Numbered from the stretch's first letter, positions 1-6,697 are shown. The stretch: DNA of 10,655 bases from an uncultured Peptococcaceae bacterium (GCA_945949655.1 CAMFFG010000020.1:1-10655); one strand, 5' to 3'. Made by a program: numbers and translations. Notes: a model not told the origin generated them from the sequence alone.

Positions 1-272
1 AGCGCATTTTCTGTGATTTGCTGGGGATTGAAAAGCGGGTAGCCTTAAAGCATGCCATCAATGCCATTCAGTCTGAATTTGACGGGGAAGAACACGATGC
101 ACTGTGGGATGCCCGCAATACTGCCAAAATTTTTGCGCTGTCCAAAAATGAAGCGGAGTTTCAGCGCATTATGGGCCCGGTCATTGAAGCCTTTAAACCG
201 GTGGAACCGATGACATCCACGCTGGGCGACCTGTTTCCCGATATGGCTAAGCTGTTGGCCACTGTGGAGTAA
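1..272 (+). CDS. 3'-5' exonuclease, DEDDh (RNase T / DnaQ-like) family, C-terminal part
   Basis: The reading frame is open from the window edge (first full codon at base 3) to TAA at 270-272, so only the last 90 residues or so are present. The fragment contains EEHDALWDARNTA, which matches the Exo III motif HxAxxD of DEDDh exonucleases, where the His and Asp sit in the two-metal active site. The preceding FCDLLGIEKR and HAINAIQSEF segments fit the helices before that motif. Members of the family trim RNA or DNA 3' ends; the substrate cannot be read from this end of the protein. About 30 residues follow the Exo III motif, a short tail typical of single-domain exonucleases and not of a PolC fusion. 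A terminator follows directly. The family call is fairly safe; the subfamily (KapD-like or other) is open. Confidence 0.8.
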   Translation, partial: RIFCDLLGIEKRVALKHAINAIQSEFDGEEHDALWDARNTAKIFALSKNEAEFQRIMGPVIEAFKPVEPMTSTLGDLFPDMAKLLATVE

Positions 273-284
273 AAAAATAAAATC

Positions 285-321
285 TGCCGCTGGTTCATAT
301 CATTTAACTGGCGGTATTTTT
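285..321 (+). terminator. Rho-independent terminator after the exonuclease gene
   Basis: Bases 285-295 pair with 306-316 (11 bp with three G-T wobbles, 10-nt loop), followed by a T tract at 317-321. It begins 13 nt after the exonuclease stop and separates that gene from the dipeptidase. Confidence 0.7.
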
Positions 322-380
322 ATGTTTCAGGGTGATGTTATCAGCCTGCTGGATGAGATAATACTAGTTTAAGAAAGAAG

Positions 381-1337
381 ATGACGATTGACATGATATT
401 TGATGGACATTCGGATATCCTCTATGGCATGAATCAGAAACGGCAGCAGGGCGAAGCGGATGTGTTTCGTCGCTGTTATGAGAAATGGTTTCGACAGGGA
501 CAGGTGGAGGGATGCATCGCTGTGCTGTGGAGTAATCCGGATATGGCGGTACCGGCTGCGGTGCAGGTGACCCAGCAGCTGCAGACTTTAAAACAGGAGT
601 TAGAGGTGTGCGGCGATGAAATAACGCTGCTGCGCTCCGCCGATGATCTGGTGCAGGCGCAACAGCAGGGAAGCATTTATTTTTTACTGGGCGTTGAGGG
701 GCTGGATGGCTGCCCACAGAACGAGGCCAGAATAGACTGGCTGTACGAACAGGGCGTGCGCCATGTGGGACTGACCTGGAATGGCGCCAACGATTTTGCC
801 GGTGGCGTGCATACCGGGGACGGACTGACCGATCTGGGCCGCCGTGCCGTGCGGCGCATCCAGAAAAAACGCATGCTGCTGGATGTATCACATTTGAACG
901 ATGGCTCTCTGCGGGATGTGCTGCTTGTGGCGGATGGACCGGTGATCGCATCGCACAGCAATTGTCGCAGACTGTGTGATGTGCCCCGCAATCTGACCGA
1001 TGATCAGATCAAAGCCATTGCTGCCACAGGAGGGCTGATAGGCATCAACAGTTACCCTTCATTTATTGCTTCGGCCCGGGAAAAGCAGGATCTGCAGCAT
1101 CTGACCGACCATCTGGTGCATGCGGCGGAGCTGGTGGGTACGGAGCATGTGGGGCTTGGCCTGGATTTGAATTACTGGGCGGAGGATGGCACGACAGCAG
1201 AACTGCCCGAATTACAGCAATATCAAAAGGCAGAGGCTTTGTTGCAGCTGATGGAGCAGCGGGGCTTTGCGAAAGAAGAGATCCGGCAGGTCTGCCGGGA
1301 TAATTTTCTGCGCCTGCTGCAGGGGGCCTTGGCCTGA
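381..1337 (+). CDS. Peptidase M19 (renal dipeptidase-like) metallopeptidase
   Basis: This 318-residue protein has the full set of M19 membrane-dipeptidase motifs. DGHSD near the N-terminus supplies zinc ligands H10 and D12. GVEG supplies the bridging E106. LTWNGAN lies at 131-137. DVSH gives H171 and SHSNCR gives H192. The RNLTDDQ segment (203-209) and GLGLDL, with D262, complete the active site. Length and motif spacing are normal for the bacterial family, which hydrolyses dipeptides, often with relaxed stereochemistry at the C-terminal residue. No signal peptide or lipobox is seen, so a cytoplasmic location is inferred. The ATG at 381 has only a weak purine-rich upstream stretch. ATG 393 would give a start just before the DGHSD motif, as in many homologues, so the true start may be 393. 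It is not a sporulation gene by family, and its position before yabP looks incidental. Confidence 0.93.
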   Translation: MTIDMIFDGHSDILYGMNQKRQQGEADVFRRCYEKWFRQGQVEGCIAVLWSNPDMAVPAAVQVTQQLQTLKQELEVCGDEITLLRSADDLVQAQQQGSIYFLLGVEGLDGCPQNEARIDWLYEQGVRHVGLTWNGANDFAGGVHTGDGLTDLGRRAVRRIQKKRMLLDVSHLNDGSLRDVLLVADGPVIASHSNCRRLCDVPRNLTDDQIKAIAATGGLIGINSYPSFIASAREKQDLQHLTDHLVHAAELVGTEHVGLGLDLNYWAEDGTTAELPELQQYQKAEALLQLMEQRGFAKEEIRQVCRDNFLRLLQGALA

Positions 1338-1379
1338 TGGCCAGCGAAGCATGGTAAACGGTCATACCTGCAAGATGCG

Positions 1380-1409
1380 GACATAGCAGGCGGGTTTTCT
1401 GCATAAAGT
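1380..1409 (+). promoter_or_regulatory. Candidate sigma-E-type promoter for yabP-yabQ
   Basis: GACATAGC (1380-1387) and CATAAAGT (1402-1409), 14 bp apart, resemble the Bacillus sigma-E -35 (GTCATATT, 5 of 8) and -10 (CATACAMT, 6 of 8) elements. Transcription would start near 1416, about 24 nt before the yabP ATG. In B. subtilis yabP and yabQ belong to the sigma-E regulon, which fits. The assignment rests on motif resemblance only. Confidence 0.4.
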
Positions 1410-1439
1410 ATAGTATTCTGGGAAAGGAAGGCGATTTTT

Positions 1440-1727
1440 ATGCAGGAGCAGGAAAAAAATACATTGGAGCTGGTAAACCGGCAGCTGATGCGGCTCAGCG
1501 GTGTGAACAATGTGGATGAGTTTGATGAAGAAAAAATTGTGCTGCAAACAGAACTGGGCAGGCTGGAGATCAAAGGACAGCATCTGAATGTGACCAGTCT
1601 GGATGTAGAGCATGGCAGCCTGCAGGTGGATGGTGTCATCGACAGCTTTGTCTATGTGGAGGAACAGAAAAAGCGGATTCGCAGCAGTAAAAAGCAGAAG
1701 GGCTTTGTTTCCCGTTTGTTTTCATGA
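1440..1727 (+). CDS. yabP: Sporulation protein YabP
   Basis: The 95-residue protein is recognised as YabP from its length, its partner and its sequence. It has an N-terminal LELVNRQLMRLSGVNNV segment, the central FDEEKIVLQTELGRLEIKG strand-rich part, LNVTSLDVEHGSLQVDGVID, and a basic C-terminal tail ending in KKQKGFVSRLF. YabP is a small, forespore-envelope-associated protein of the YabP/YqfC family, made in the mother cell; its biochemical role is not known. AAGGAAGG at 1424-1431 lies 8 nt before the ATG and decides the start. The stop codon overlaps the ATG of yabQ (ATGA), so the two are translationally coupled. A sigma-E-like promoter lies just upstream. The rqcP (yabO) gene that precedes yabP in Bacillus is absent here; a dipeptidase sits there instead. 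Confidence 0.92.
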   Translation: MQEQEKNTLELVNRQLMRLSGVNNVDEFDEEKIVLQTELGRLEIKGQHLNVTSLDVEHGSLQVDGVIDSFVYVEEQKKRIRSSKKQKGFVSRLFS

Positions 1728-2212
1728 CAGACTATACGGTAGGACAACAACTCTGGCAGATGGCACAGATGGCTGCTGTGGGCTGGGTGATGCTGCTGAC
1801 TGCCCATGAAGAGCAAAGCCTGGCGTTATGCGGGCGCTGGCGTTACGGAAAAAAGACTGTGATCGATTTTCTGTTTTGTCTGTTATGGGGTGTTTTGCTT
1901 TGGCTGGTATTGCTGCGGGTGAGCGGAGGCCTGCTGCGCAATTATATTGTGTTTGGTCTGCTAAGCGGGGCCATAGCGTATCATCTGGCATGCCGGCGAT
2001 GGCTGAACAGGCCCTGCCTGCTGCTGGCCCGGGGAATTCTGTTTGCATGGCACTGGTTTTGCCGGTTTGTGATGCTGCCCTGGCATTTGCTGAATCGGTG
2101 GTGCTGGCAGCCATGCAGAAAGATGATACAGAATTTTTTCGTGGCAAGGCAGGAAACAGATGCGGAAGAGGAAAATATTACAGAAAAAAATGAAAATAAT
2201 TTTTCAAGTTGA
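1724..2212 (+). CDS. yabQ: Spore cortex biosynthesis membrane protein YabQ
   Basis: The 162-residue protein starts inside the last codons of yabP (ATGA overlap) and matches YabQ in position, size and hydropathy. Hydrophobic segments occur at about 11-27, 47-67, 72-89 and 99-118. They are separated by short charged loops and followed by a Trp- and Arg-rich stretch and a polar, acidic tail rich in Glu and Asn. YabQ localises to the membrane around the forespore in B. subtilis and is needed for cortex formation; that role is inferred here from family and context. There is no separate ribosome site, so translation probably depends on yabP. The TGA stop overlaps the -35 element of the next promoter, which marks the end of the sporulation pair. 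Confidence 0.87.
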   Translation: MTDYTVGQQLWQMAQMAAVGWVMLLTAHEEQSLALCGRWRYGKKTVIDFLFCLLWGVLLWLVLLRVSGGLLRNYIVFGLLSGAIAYHLACRRWLNRPCLLLARGILFAWHWFCRFVMLPWHLLNRWCWQPCRKMIQNFFVARQETDAEEENITEKNENNFSS

Positions 2213-2238
2213 TATAGCATTTAAGAGGCTTTTATTAT
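2209..2238 (+). promoter_or_regulatory. Candidate sigma-A promoter for divIC
   Basis: TTGATA (2209-2214) and TATTAT (2233-2238) are each one base off the sigma-A consensus and lie 18 bp apart, in a strongly AT-rich stretch. This would give the division gene downstream a vegetative promoter independent of yabPQ. An alternative -10, TATAAT at 2238-2243, has a poor spacing of 23 bp. Confidence 0.55.
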
Positions 2239-2276
2239 ATAATAAATAGATAGAAAAACATGCGGGTGGTGAACCA

Positions 2277-2573
2277 ATGGCCAAGAAAAAAGGAAAAAAA
2301 GTTAATGTAAAACGAACCATCATTACTTTAGTTGCAATTTATGTCGTTTGCCATCTGGTTTATGGCGGAAGCAGTATCGTTCAGTTAAAAATGCAGCAGC
2401 AGCAGCTGGCCCGGGAACTGGATGCTGCCTACGCGGCACAGGAAGAACTGCAGGCTGATCTGGATTACATGAACAGCTCCGATGCGCTGGAAGAGATCGC
2501 GCGCGAAAAGCTGGGACTGGTGAAGGATGGAGAGATCCTGATCCGAAAGGTCAATACCACGCAGGCACCATAG
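2277..2573 (+). CDS. divIC: Septum formation initiator DivIC/FtsB family protein
   Basis: The 98-residue protein has the layout of the family. A short Lys-rich cytoplasmic N-terminus (1-13) is followed by one membrane helix at about 14-30. A coiled coil runs at about 34-65, rich in Gln, Leu, Ala and Glu. The conserved extracytoplasmic motif EEIAREKLGLVKDGEI lies at 72-87. DivIC/FtsB joins FtsL and DivIB/FtsQ in the divisome and helps activate septal cell-wall synthesis. The position between yabQ and the S1-domain gene is the same as for B. subtilis divIC, which favours that name over ftsB. The start is set by GGTGGTGA at 2266-2273, just before the ATG. A sigma-A-like promoter at 2209-2238 suggests expression during growth, unlike yabPQ. 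Confidence 0.9.
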   Translation: MAKKKGKKVNVKRTIITLVAIYVVCHLVYGGSSIVQLKMQQQQLARELDAAYAAQEELQADLDYMNSSDALEEIAREKLGLVKDGEILIRKVNTTQAP

Positions 2574-2648
2574 CGCTGTTATGTTTTAATCTGATGTGTC
2601 ACAACAGTATGACATAAATTTTAATTTTTAGGGAGGCAGTTTGTTCGC

Positions 2649-3008
2649 ATGTCCATCAGTAAAGGGCAAATTTTAGAGGGAACCGTAACAGGTATTACAA
2701 AATTTGGAGCATTCATTGAACTCAGCACAGGAGAAACCGGACTGGTACACATCTCTGAAGTGGCAGACACTTATGTGAATGACGTAAACGATTTTTTAAA
2801 GTTGAAAGATGCTGTCAAGGTAAAGGTAATCAATGTTGATGACAGTGGAAAGATTGGTTTGTCGATTCGCCAGGCGAAAGAACGGCCAAAGCAGCCAACT
2901 GTTTCCTTTGAAGACCGTTTGGCCCGTTTTATGAAAGACAGCGATGAAAAGCTGGCTTCTCTCAACAAAAATATGAATAACAAGCGGAAAAGCGGCAATC
3001 GATATTAA
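2649..3008 (+). CDS. yabR: S1 RNA-binding domain protein (YabR-like)
   Basis: Residues 1-76 form one S1 (OB-fold) domain. The signs are GQILEGTVTGITKFGAFIEL, the GLVHISEV motif at about 31-38, a VKVKVINVD strand and GKIGLSIRQA. A polar, basic tail of about 40 residues follows, with FEDRLARFMKD and an Asn/Lys/Arg-rich end; this is the arrangement of B. subtilis YabR and related general stress protein 13-like factors. Such proteins bind RNA or ribosomes; the precise role is unclear. The ATG is preceded by GGGAGG at 2631-2636, a rather long 12 nt away, and no in-frame start lies closer, so 2649 is kept. Gene order after divIC is as in Bacillus. A strong terminator follows 7 nt after the stop. 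Confidence 0.9.
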   Translation: MSISKGQILEGTVTGITKFGAFIELSTGETGLVHISEVADTYVNDVNDFLKLKDAVKVKVINVDDSGKIGLSIRQAKERPKQPTVSFEDRLARFMKDSDEKLASLNKNMNNKRKSGNRY

Positions 3009-3015
3009 GAGGCAG

Positions 3016-3045
3016 GCGGTGTGCGTAACGGTACACCGCTTTTTT
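3016..3045 (+). terminator. Rho-independent terminator after yabR
   Basis: GCGGTGT (3016-3022) pairs with ACACCGC (3033-3039); the stem can extend by a G-T and a C-G pair. A run of six T follows (3040-3045). It ends the divIC-yabR unit and separates it from ppx/gppA. Confidence 0.87.
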
Positions 3046-3116
3046 CGTTTTATAATTTTTCCGGTTAGCGGGATAAAATAAAAAAGAACTTGTAAACAGA
3101 AGCAGGAGGTAATAAG

Positions 3117-3983
3117 ATGCGCAAGGCAGTGATCGATATGGGTACCAACAGTACACGGCTGGCGGTGGCGGAGCTGGTGGACGGGCAGTTGCAGATGATT
3201 TATACAGAAGTGGCGGAAACGCGGTTGGGCGAAGGTATGGGTGCAGAACGGCTGATTCGTCCGGTGCCGTTAGGCCGTAATGTGGAGGCGGTGCAGCGCT
3301 TTGTGAAAAAGGCGCAGGAGCTGCACGCGGTATCATTGCGGGTGACAGCTACCAGCGCGGTGCGGGATGCCGGAAATCAGGATGAAGTGCAGCAGGCCAT
3401 TGAAAAAGTGGCCGGTGTGCCACTGGAGGTTTTGCCGGGAGCCGTGGAAGCGCGACTCAGTTATCTGGGCGCCAGTGGAGATTTTGCATATCTGAACCGG
3501 CCACTGGCTGTGCTGGATATCGGCGGAGGCAGTACGGAACTGGTATATCCACGTCCTGACGGTATACACGGCGCCAGCGTCAATGTGGGGGCCGTGCGTC
3601 TGCTGGAGCATCCCGAACTGTGCCGCAATGTGCGGGAGCTGTTGCAGGGCCTGCAGGAAGATGCACTGCCGCAGGATTGTGCGCTGATTGCTGTGGGTGG
3701 CACCAACACCTGTCTGATGGCCATGGAACTGGGATTGACCCATTATGACGGAAGCAGGATCCATGGACAGACTATGGCAAAAGAACGGGTGGATGCCTGG
3801 TGTGAAACGCTGATGCGCATGAGCCAGTCTCAGCGGGAACAGATCCCTGGCATGAAAGCAAAACGGGCTGATATTATGCCCTATGGCGTGCTGATTTTGC
3901 AGCAGGCTATGGAACTGTTACACATGCCACAGGTGATCATCAGCGATAAGGGACTGGTGTATGGCTTACTGTTAGATGCATAA
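3117..3983 (+). CDS. ppx: Ppx/GppA phosphatase family protein (exopolyphosphatase / pppGpp phosphohydrolase)
   Basis: The 288-residue protein is the short, two-subdomain form of the Ppx/GppA family, within the ASKHA fold. The first phosphate loop is IDMGTNSTRL at 6-15. The ATSAVRDAGN motif lies at 78-87. The catalytic glutamate is probably E111 in GAVEARLSYLG, where the more common EEA reads VEA. The second phosphate loop is DIGGGSTE at 134-141, followed by NVGAVRL and AVGGT (192-196). There is no HD-type C-terminal extension, so this is not the long E. coli form. Family members release phosphate from polyphosphate ends or convert pppGpp to ppGpp; sequence does not separate the two. AGGAGGT lies 6 nt before the ATG. 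The neighbours are a terminator upstream and a sigma-E-like promoter downstream, so it may be a single-gene unit. Confidence 0.9.
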   Translation: MRKAVIDMGTNSTRLAVAELVDGQLQMIYTEVAETRLGEGMGAERLIRPVPLGRNVEAVQRFVKKAQELHAVSLRVTATSAVRDAGNQDEVQQAIEKVAGVPLEVLPGAVEARLSYLGASGDFAYLNRPLAVLDIGGGSTELVYPRPDGIHGASVNVGAVRLLEHPELCRNVRELLQGLQEDALPQDCALIAVGGTNTCLMAMELGLTHYDGSRIHGQTMAKERVDAWCETLMRMSQSQREQIPGMKAKRADIMPYGVLILQQAMELLHMPQVIISDKGLVYGLLLDA

Positions 3984-4005
3984 TCGGGAATCACATTTTC
4001 TGTGT

Positions 4006-4034
4006 GTCATAAAACAATGACACCTTCATATACA
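4006..4034 (+). promoter_or_regulatory. Candidate sigma-E-type promoter for the SPOCS-like gene
   Basis: GTCATAAA (4006-4013) and CATATACA (4027-4034), 13 bp apart, each match the Bacillus sigma-E elements at 6 of 8 positions. The predicted start near 4042 leaves about 22 nt of leader containing GGAGGTG at 4051-4057, which agrees with a GTG start at 4064. The -35 region overlaps a 7-bp inverted repeat (GTGTCAT 4004-4010 with ATGACAC 4017-4023). Confidence 0.45.
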
Positions 4035-4063
4035 TAAAGAAATGGACAATGGAGGTGTTTGGG

Positions 4064-5287
4064 GTGCAGAGGATAGATCTGACCTATGAGTGGAATGATG
4101 TGGCACTCCTGACGGATCAGCGGGCGTATACATTTATTTGCAAAACGATGCTGCAGATTCCGGAGGATGAAGTAAAGACATTGCAGGAGATGATTCTGGT
4201 GGACTGGGGCAGCAGATCCGCCCAGAAAGATTCCATAGAGTTTGACGGCTATATGCAGCTGCAGGCCGGGTATCTGAACGGACAGGGCCAGCATGGGGAG
4301 TTACAGATGGAAGTACCTTTATCGGGAAAGCTGCAGGAACCGTTGACCGAACGCACCAAAGCAAGATTGCTGTATAGCAGAGGAAAAATAGCAGGAAGCT
4401 GTCTGCTGCTGGAAACGGTACTGCAGCTTTCCCGGGAACTATCTTTGCAGCGCAGTCAGGTGATTGCTGGAACATTTGTGATGAACGAACTGCTGGAATT
4501 GCCAGCGGCCTGGCCGGGATGCCGGGAAGTGCTGGCAACAGCAGCCAGCCTGCAGGTGCAGGACTGCCAGATTGCTGGCGCGCAACTGCTGGTGCAGGGG
4601 CAGTATGAGATGGCTGTGGTGTATGCCAGTGAGGAACAGCCCGGCGAGTGCCTGTTTGCTTATGAACAGAAACGGCCTGTGACACTGGCGGTAGCCGTAC
4701 CGGCCGGGCTACAGGAAATAGAACCGTTACAGCCCTGTTATCAGGACCTGTCGGTGCAGCTTCTGGATGATCACCGGATCCAGATCAGTGGCAGCGGTGT
4801 GCTGTGTACTGTGGCAGTTCCTGAGGAGGAAGGAGCATCTGCGCAGTGCAGACAGGAGGAGAAAGCATCAGAAGCTGTGGCCGATGATCAGTTGACCAGA
4901 CAGGTGACCGAGGCTCTGCATCAGCTGATGCAGGAACTGCAGCGGCATACGGATCTGCTGCGGCCAGAACAGCAGGAGCAGGCAACAGAAAGACCGCTAG
5001 GGCAAACAGCTGCGACGACAAAAGAAACGACAGAACCGCAGCCGGAACCGCCGTTAATAAAGCAAAACGAAACCGTCTGTGAGACCGTTTGCCCCATAGA
5101 ACGGGGAAAGCCTGGCAAAAACAGCCATCCATCGGTAGTCAACTGTCGTGGATCCCGGCGCGCCAACTTATCCAAATATATGCGGAATCTGAACAGCTCG
5201 GTGCAGAGCCCCAATGCGATGCGCAATTTTGAGATCGGCGGAGAACAGGAAGGCGAACCATCGGAGGAAACAGAAACACAAGAGTAA
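4064..5287 (+). CDS. SPOCS (DUF3794)-like protein, probable spore envelope component
   Basis: This 407-residue protein is not recognised with certainty. Two segments look like SPOCS/DUF3794 beta-rich units. The first, at about 45-125, carries IEFDGYMQL and a VPLSGKL strand. The second, at about 165-255, carries a V.DCQIAGAQLLVQGQYEMAVVYASE pattern, a RPVTLAVAVPAG strand and a terminal HRIQISGSGVLCTVAV strand. The pattern of a strand, Gly, a VxY strand, an exF/Pxx strand, then a final ixixg strand is typical of that family, which occurs in SipL-like spore morphogenesis proteins. The rest (about 256-407) is low-complexity, rich in Gln, Glu and Thr, with a basic patch (GSRRANLSKYMRNLN) near the end; no LysM domain is visible. 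GGAGGTG at 4051-4057 lies 6 nt before GTG 4064, which favours this start over ATG 4049. A sigma-E-like promoter and the location before spoIIE suggest mother-cell expression. Function is inferred, not shown. Confidence 0.6.
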   Translation: MQRIDLTYEWNDVALLTDQRAYTFICKTMLQIPEDEVKTLQEMILVDWGSRSAQKDSIEFDGYMQLQAGYLNGQGQHGELQMEVPLSGKLQEPLTERTKARLLYSRGKIAGSCLLLETVLQLSRELSLQRSQVIAGTFVMNELLELPAAWPGCREVLATAASLQVQDCQIAGAQLLVQGQYEMAVVYASEEQPGECLFAYEQKRPVTLAVAVPAGLQEIEPLQPCYQDLSVQLLDDHRIQISGSGVLCTVAVPEEEGASAQCRQEEKASEAVADDQLTRQVTEALHQLMQELQRHTDLLRPEQQEQATERPLGQTAATTKETTEPQPEPPLIKQNETVCETVCPIERGKPGKNSHPSVVNCRGSRRANLSKYMRNLNSSVQSPNAMRNFEIGGEQEGEPSEETETQE

Positions 5288-5317
5288 CAGCAGGCAGCCA
5301 TCGGGCTGCCTGCTGTT
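5286..5317 (+). terminator. Terminator-like hairpin after the SPOCS-like gene
   Basis: Bases 5286-5299 pair perfectly with 5304-5317 (14 bp, 4-nt loop). The stem begins in the last two bases of the TAA stop. The following sequence (ATATAGTATGG) is only weakly T-rich, so termination may be incomplete. Confidence 0.75.
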
Positions 5318-5391
5318 ATATAGTATGGAGGATACTTAGGGCCAAGGGGTACAGGTAGAACTTTACAGAAAATTTTTTCTTCCTCCACCAA

Positions 5392-5425
5392 TCCGACATT
5401 TTTTACAGGCGCAATAGAGTATTAT
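5392..5425 (+). promoter_or_regulatory. Candidate spoIIE promoter with wide spacing and a 0A-box-like element
   Basis: CCGACA (5393-5398) resembles a -35 and TATTAT (5420-5425) a -10, separated by 21 bp. In B. subtilis the Spo0A-activated spoIIE and spoIIG promoters have this unusual 21-22 bp spacing. TCCGACA (5392-5398), overlapping the -35, is one base off the 0A-box half TTCGACA. A start near 5432 would exclude ATG 5424 as start codon and supports GTG 5460. This is motif resemblance only. Confidence 0.4.
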
Positions 5426-5459
5426 GGGAATATATGGATTTACAGATGGAGGAATGCTT

Positions 5460-6593
5460 GTGAAAAAATCAGAGATGACCAGGCTGACCCAATTGGGCAA
5501 CAGTTTTATCGAATTAGGAAATGCAGTGCAGCAGATGGATGTGCAACCGCCGCAGGAACAGGAAGAGATTGTGAAAGATCTCTATTGTCGTGTATATCCG
5601 GAGGTGTGCGATTTTTGCGCCAAAAAAAACTGGTGCTGGGAAGAGGACCGTACCTTTACGCTGGAGGCGCTGGCAGCAGCCTGCAATCTGCTGGAGAATC
5701 AGGGATTTGGTGCAGAACCGGTGTTTTCCACCCGGTTTCAGGGGCGCTGTTCCCGATCCGGACAGTTGAAGATCGCTTTGTGGAATCAGATGGAGCCCTA
5801 TCAGCAACAGCAGGCTCGGCAGAGGCAGACAGAGGAGTGCAAAGCCAACATCGCCCATCAACTGGTACAACTGGGCGAGCAGCTGCAGCACATGCGTGTG
5901 GGTAATGCGGCCGATCTCCATAACCAGCGGCTTTTAGTAGGACGTGCCTCCAGCAAAAAAGAAGCTGTGTCTGGTGACAGCTGGGGCGTGCAGGATCTGC
6001 AGGATGGCCGTATGGTACAGATTTTGTGCGACGGGATGGGCAGCGGCGAACTGGCCATGGAGCAGAGCAAATTAGCCGTACATTTGCTGCAGACGCTGCT
6101 TTCCGGCGGACTCAGTATGCGTTTGTCGCTGAATATGCTGAATACGGTGCTGTCTTTCCAGTACGGCGGGGTGCGATTCAGCACCATGGACATTGCGCTG
6201 TGGAATCTGAACACAGGCAAGATTGAATTTTATAAATATGGGGCCGCTCCCTCCTTTGTAAAAAACGGGAAGCAGGTGACTGTGCACAGTGGAGATTCGC
6301 TGCCGGTGGGGATTCTGCCCCGCGTAGAGGCTGCCATGCCGGAGCACAGTATTGCGGAGGGAGACTTGCTGGTCATGATGAGCGACGGATTATATGAACT
6401 GAACGATGGCGGATTTCAGTGGGAGCATATCATCAGCTGTCTGCCCACCACCAATCCGCAGCTGGCTGCTGAATATCTGCTGGCCATTGCCACCAGCCGT
6501 ATGCGTGCCAGTCAGAAAAAAATGGCCGCACTGCATCCCGACGCTATGCCCCATGGAGATGACATGACGGTGCTAGTCAGCAGACTGTTTTAG
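5460..6593 (+). CDS. spoIIE: SpoIIE-family PP2C serine phosphatase lacking the N-terminal membrane domain
   Basis: The 377-residue protein matches the middle and C-terminal parts of SpoIIE. The linker region carries the Cys cluster C50, C53, C59 (VCDFC...CW) and the FQGRCSRSG motif, followed by a Gln-rich helical segment. The PP2C domain then shows SGDSW (171-175), CDGMGSGE (190-197), MSDG (307-310) and the final GDDMTVLV (366-373), including the metal-binding Asp residues. SpoIIE dephosphorylates SpoIIAA-P to free sigma-F and takes part in polar septation. B. subtilis SpoIIE has 827 residues, with about ten membrane helices at the N-terminus; none is encoded here. The 142 bp upstream contain no missing part. 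GGAGG at 5448-5452 lies 7 nt before GTG 5460, a better start than ATG 5424, which has no ribosome site. The last 31 codons lie in a direct repeat with 10376-10470. The one CTA Leu codon near the end is CTG in the other copy. Confidence 0.87.
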   Translation: MKKSEMTRLTQLGNSFIELGNAVQQMDVQPPQEQEEIVKDLYCRVYPEVCDFCAKKNWCWEEDRTFTLEALAAACNLLENQGFGAEPVFSTRFQGRCSRSGQLKIALWNQMEPYQQQQARQRQTEECKANIAHQLVQLGEQLQHMRVGNAADLHNQRLLVGRASSKKEAVSGDSWGVQDLQDGRMVQILCDGMGSGELAMEQSKLAVHLLQTLLSGGLSMRLSLNMLNTVLSFQYGGVRFSTMDIALWNLNTGKIEFYKYGAAPSFVKNGKQVTVHSGDSLPVGILPRVEAAMPEHSIAEGDLLVMMSDGLYELNDGGFQWEHIISCLPTTNPQLAAEYLLAIATSRMRASQKKMAALHPDAMPHGDDMTVLVSRLF

Positions 6594-6601
6594 AGACGGA
6601 T
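6499..6601 (+). repeat. Direct repeat, upstream copy: functional 3' end of spoIIE (attL-like)
   Basis: This 103-bp stretch covers the last 31 codons of spoIIE, its TAG stop and 8 bases beyond. It aligns without gaps to 10376-10478 (constant offset 3877) with seven mismatches. The first 28 bases are identical in both copies and would be the natural crossover block. Sequence similarity stops abruptly on both sides. The copy completes the intact gene, so if DNA was inserted here this end was probably brought in by it. Confidence 0.93.
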
Positions 6602-6653
6602 TAGTTGAAAAAAACAGAAATGACACATGTGGGAGCAACACGTATAGGAACAA

Positions 6654-6697
6654 AAAAGCACGTCTTCTACTACTATGCGAATAGAAAACGTGCTTTT
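6654..6697. terminator. Bidirectional terminator between spoIIE and the ligase gene
   Basis: AAAAGCACGT (6654-6663) pairs with ACGTGCTTTT (6688-6697). After one C-A mismatch, TTCTA (6665-6669) pairs with TAGAA (6682-6686), leaving a 12-nt loop. The A and T tracts at the stem ends allow termination from either side. It lies 27 bp past the ligase stop on the minus strand, inside the inserted segment. Confidence 0.83.

Noticed and set aside
364..951. 195-residue minus-strand reading frame opposite the dipeptidase gene
   Set aside because: Composition is Pro/Arg/Ser-rich with no recognisable family, typical of an antisense shadow of a GC-rich gene; the plus-strand M19 motifs are decisive.
3009..3116. 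tRNA genes, which lie between yabR and spoIIE in B. subtilis
   Set aside because: No cloverleaf or T-loop-like sequence is seen in this or the neighbouring gaps.
5424..5459. ATG 5424 as start of spoIIE
   Set aside because: There is no ribosome site before it and it overlaps the predicted promoter -10; GTG 5460 has GGAGG at the right distance.
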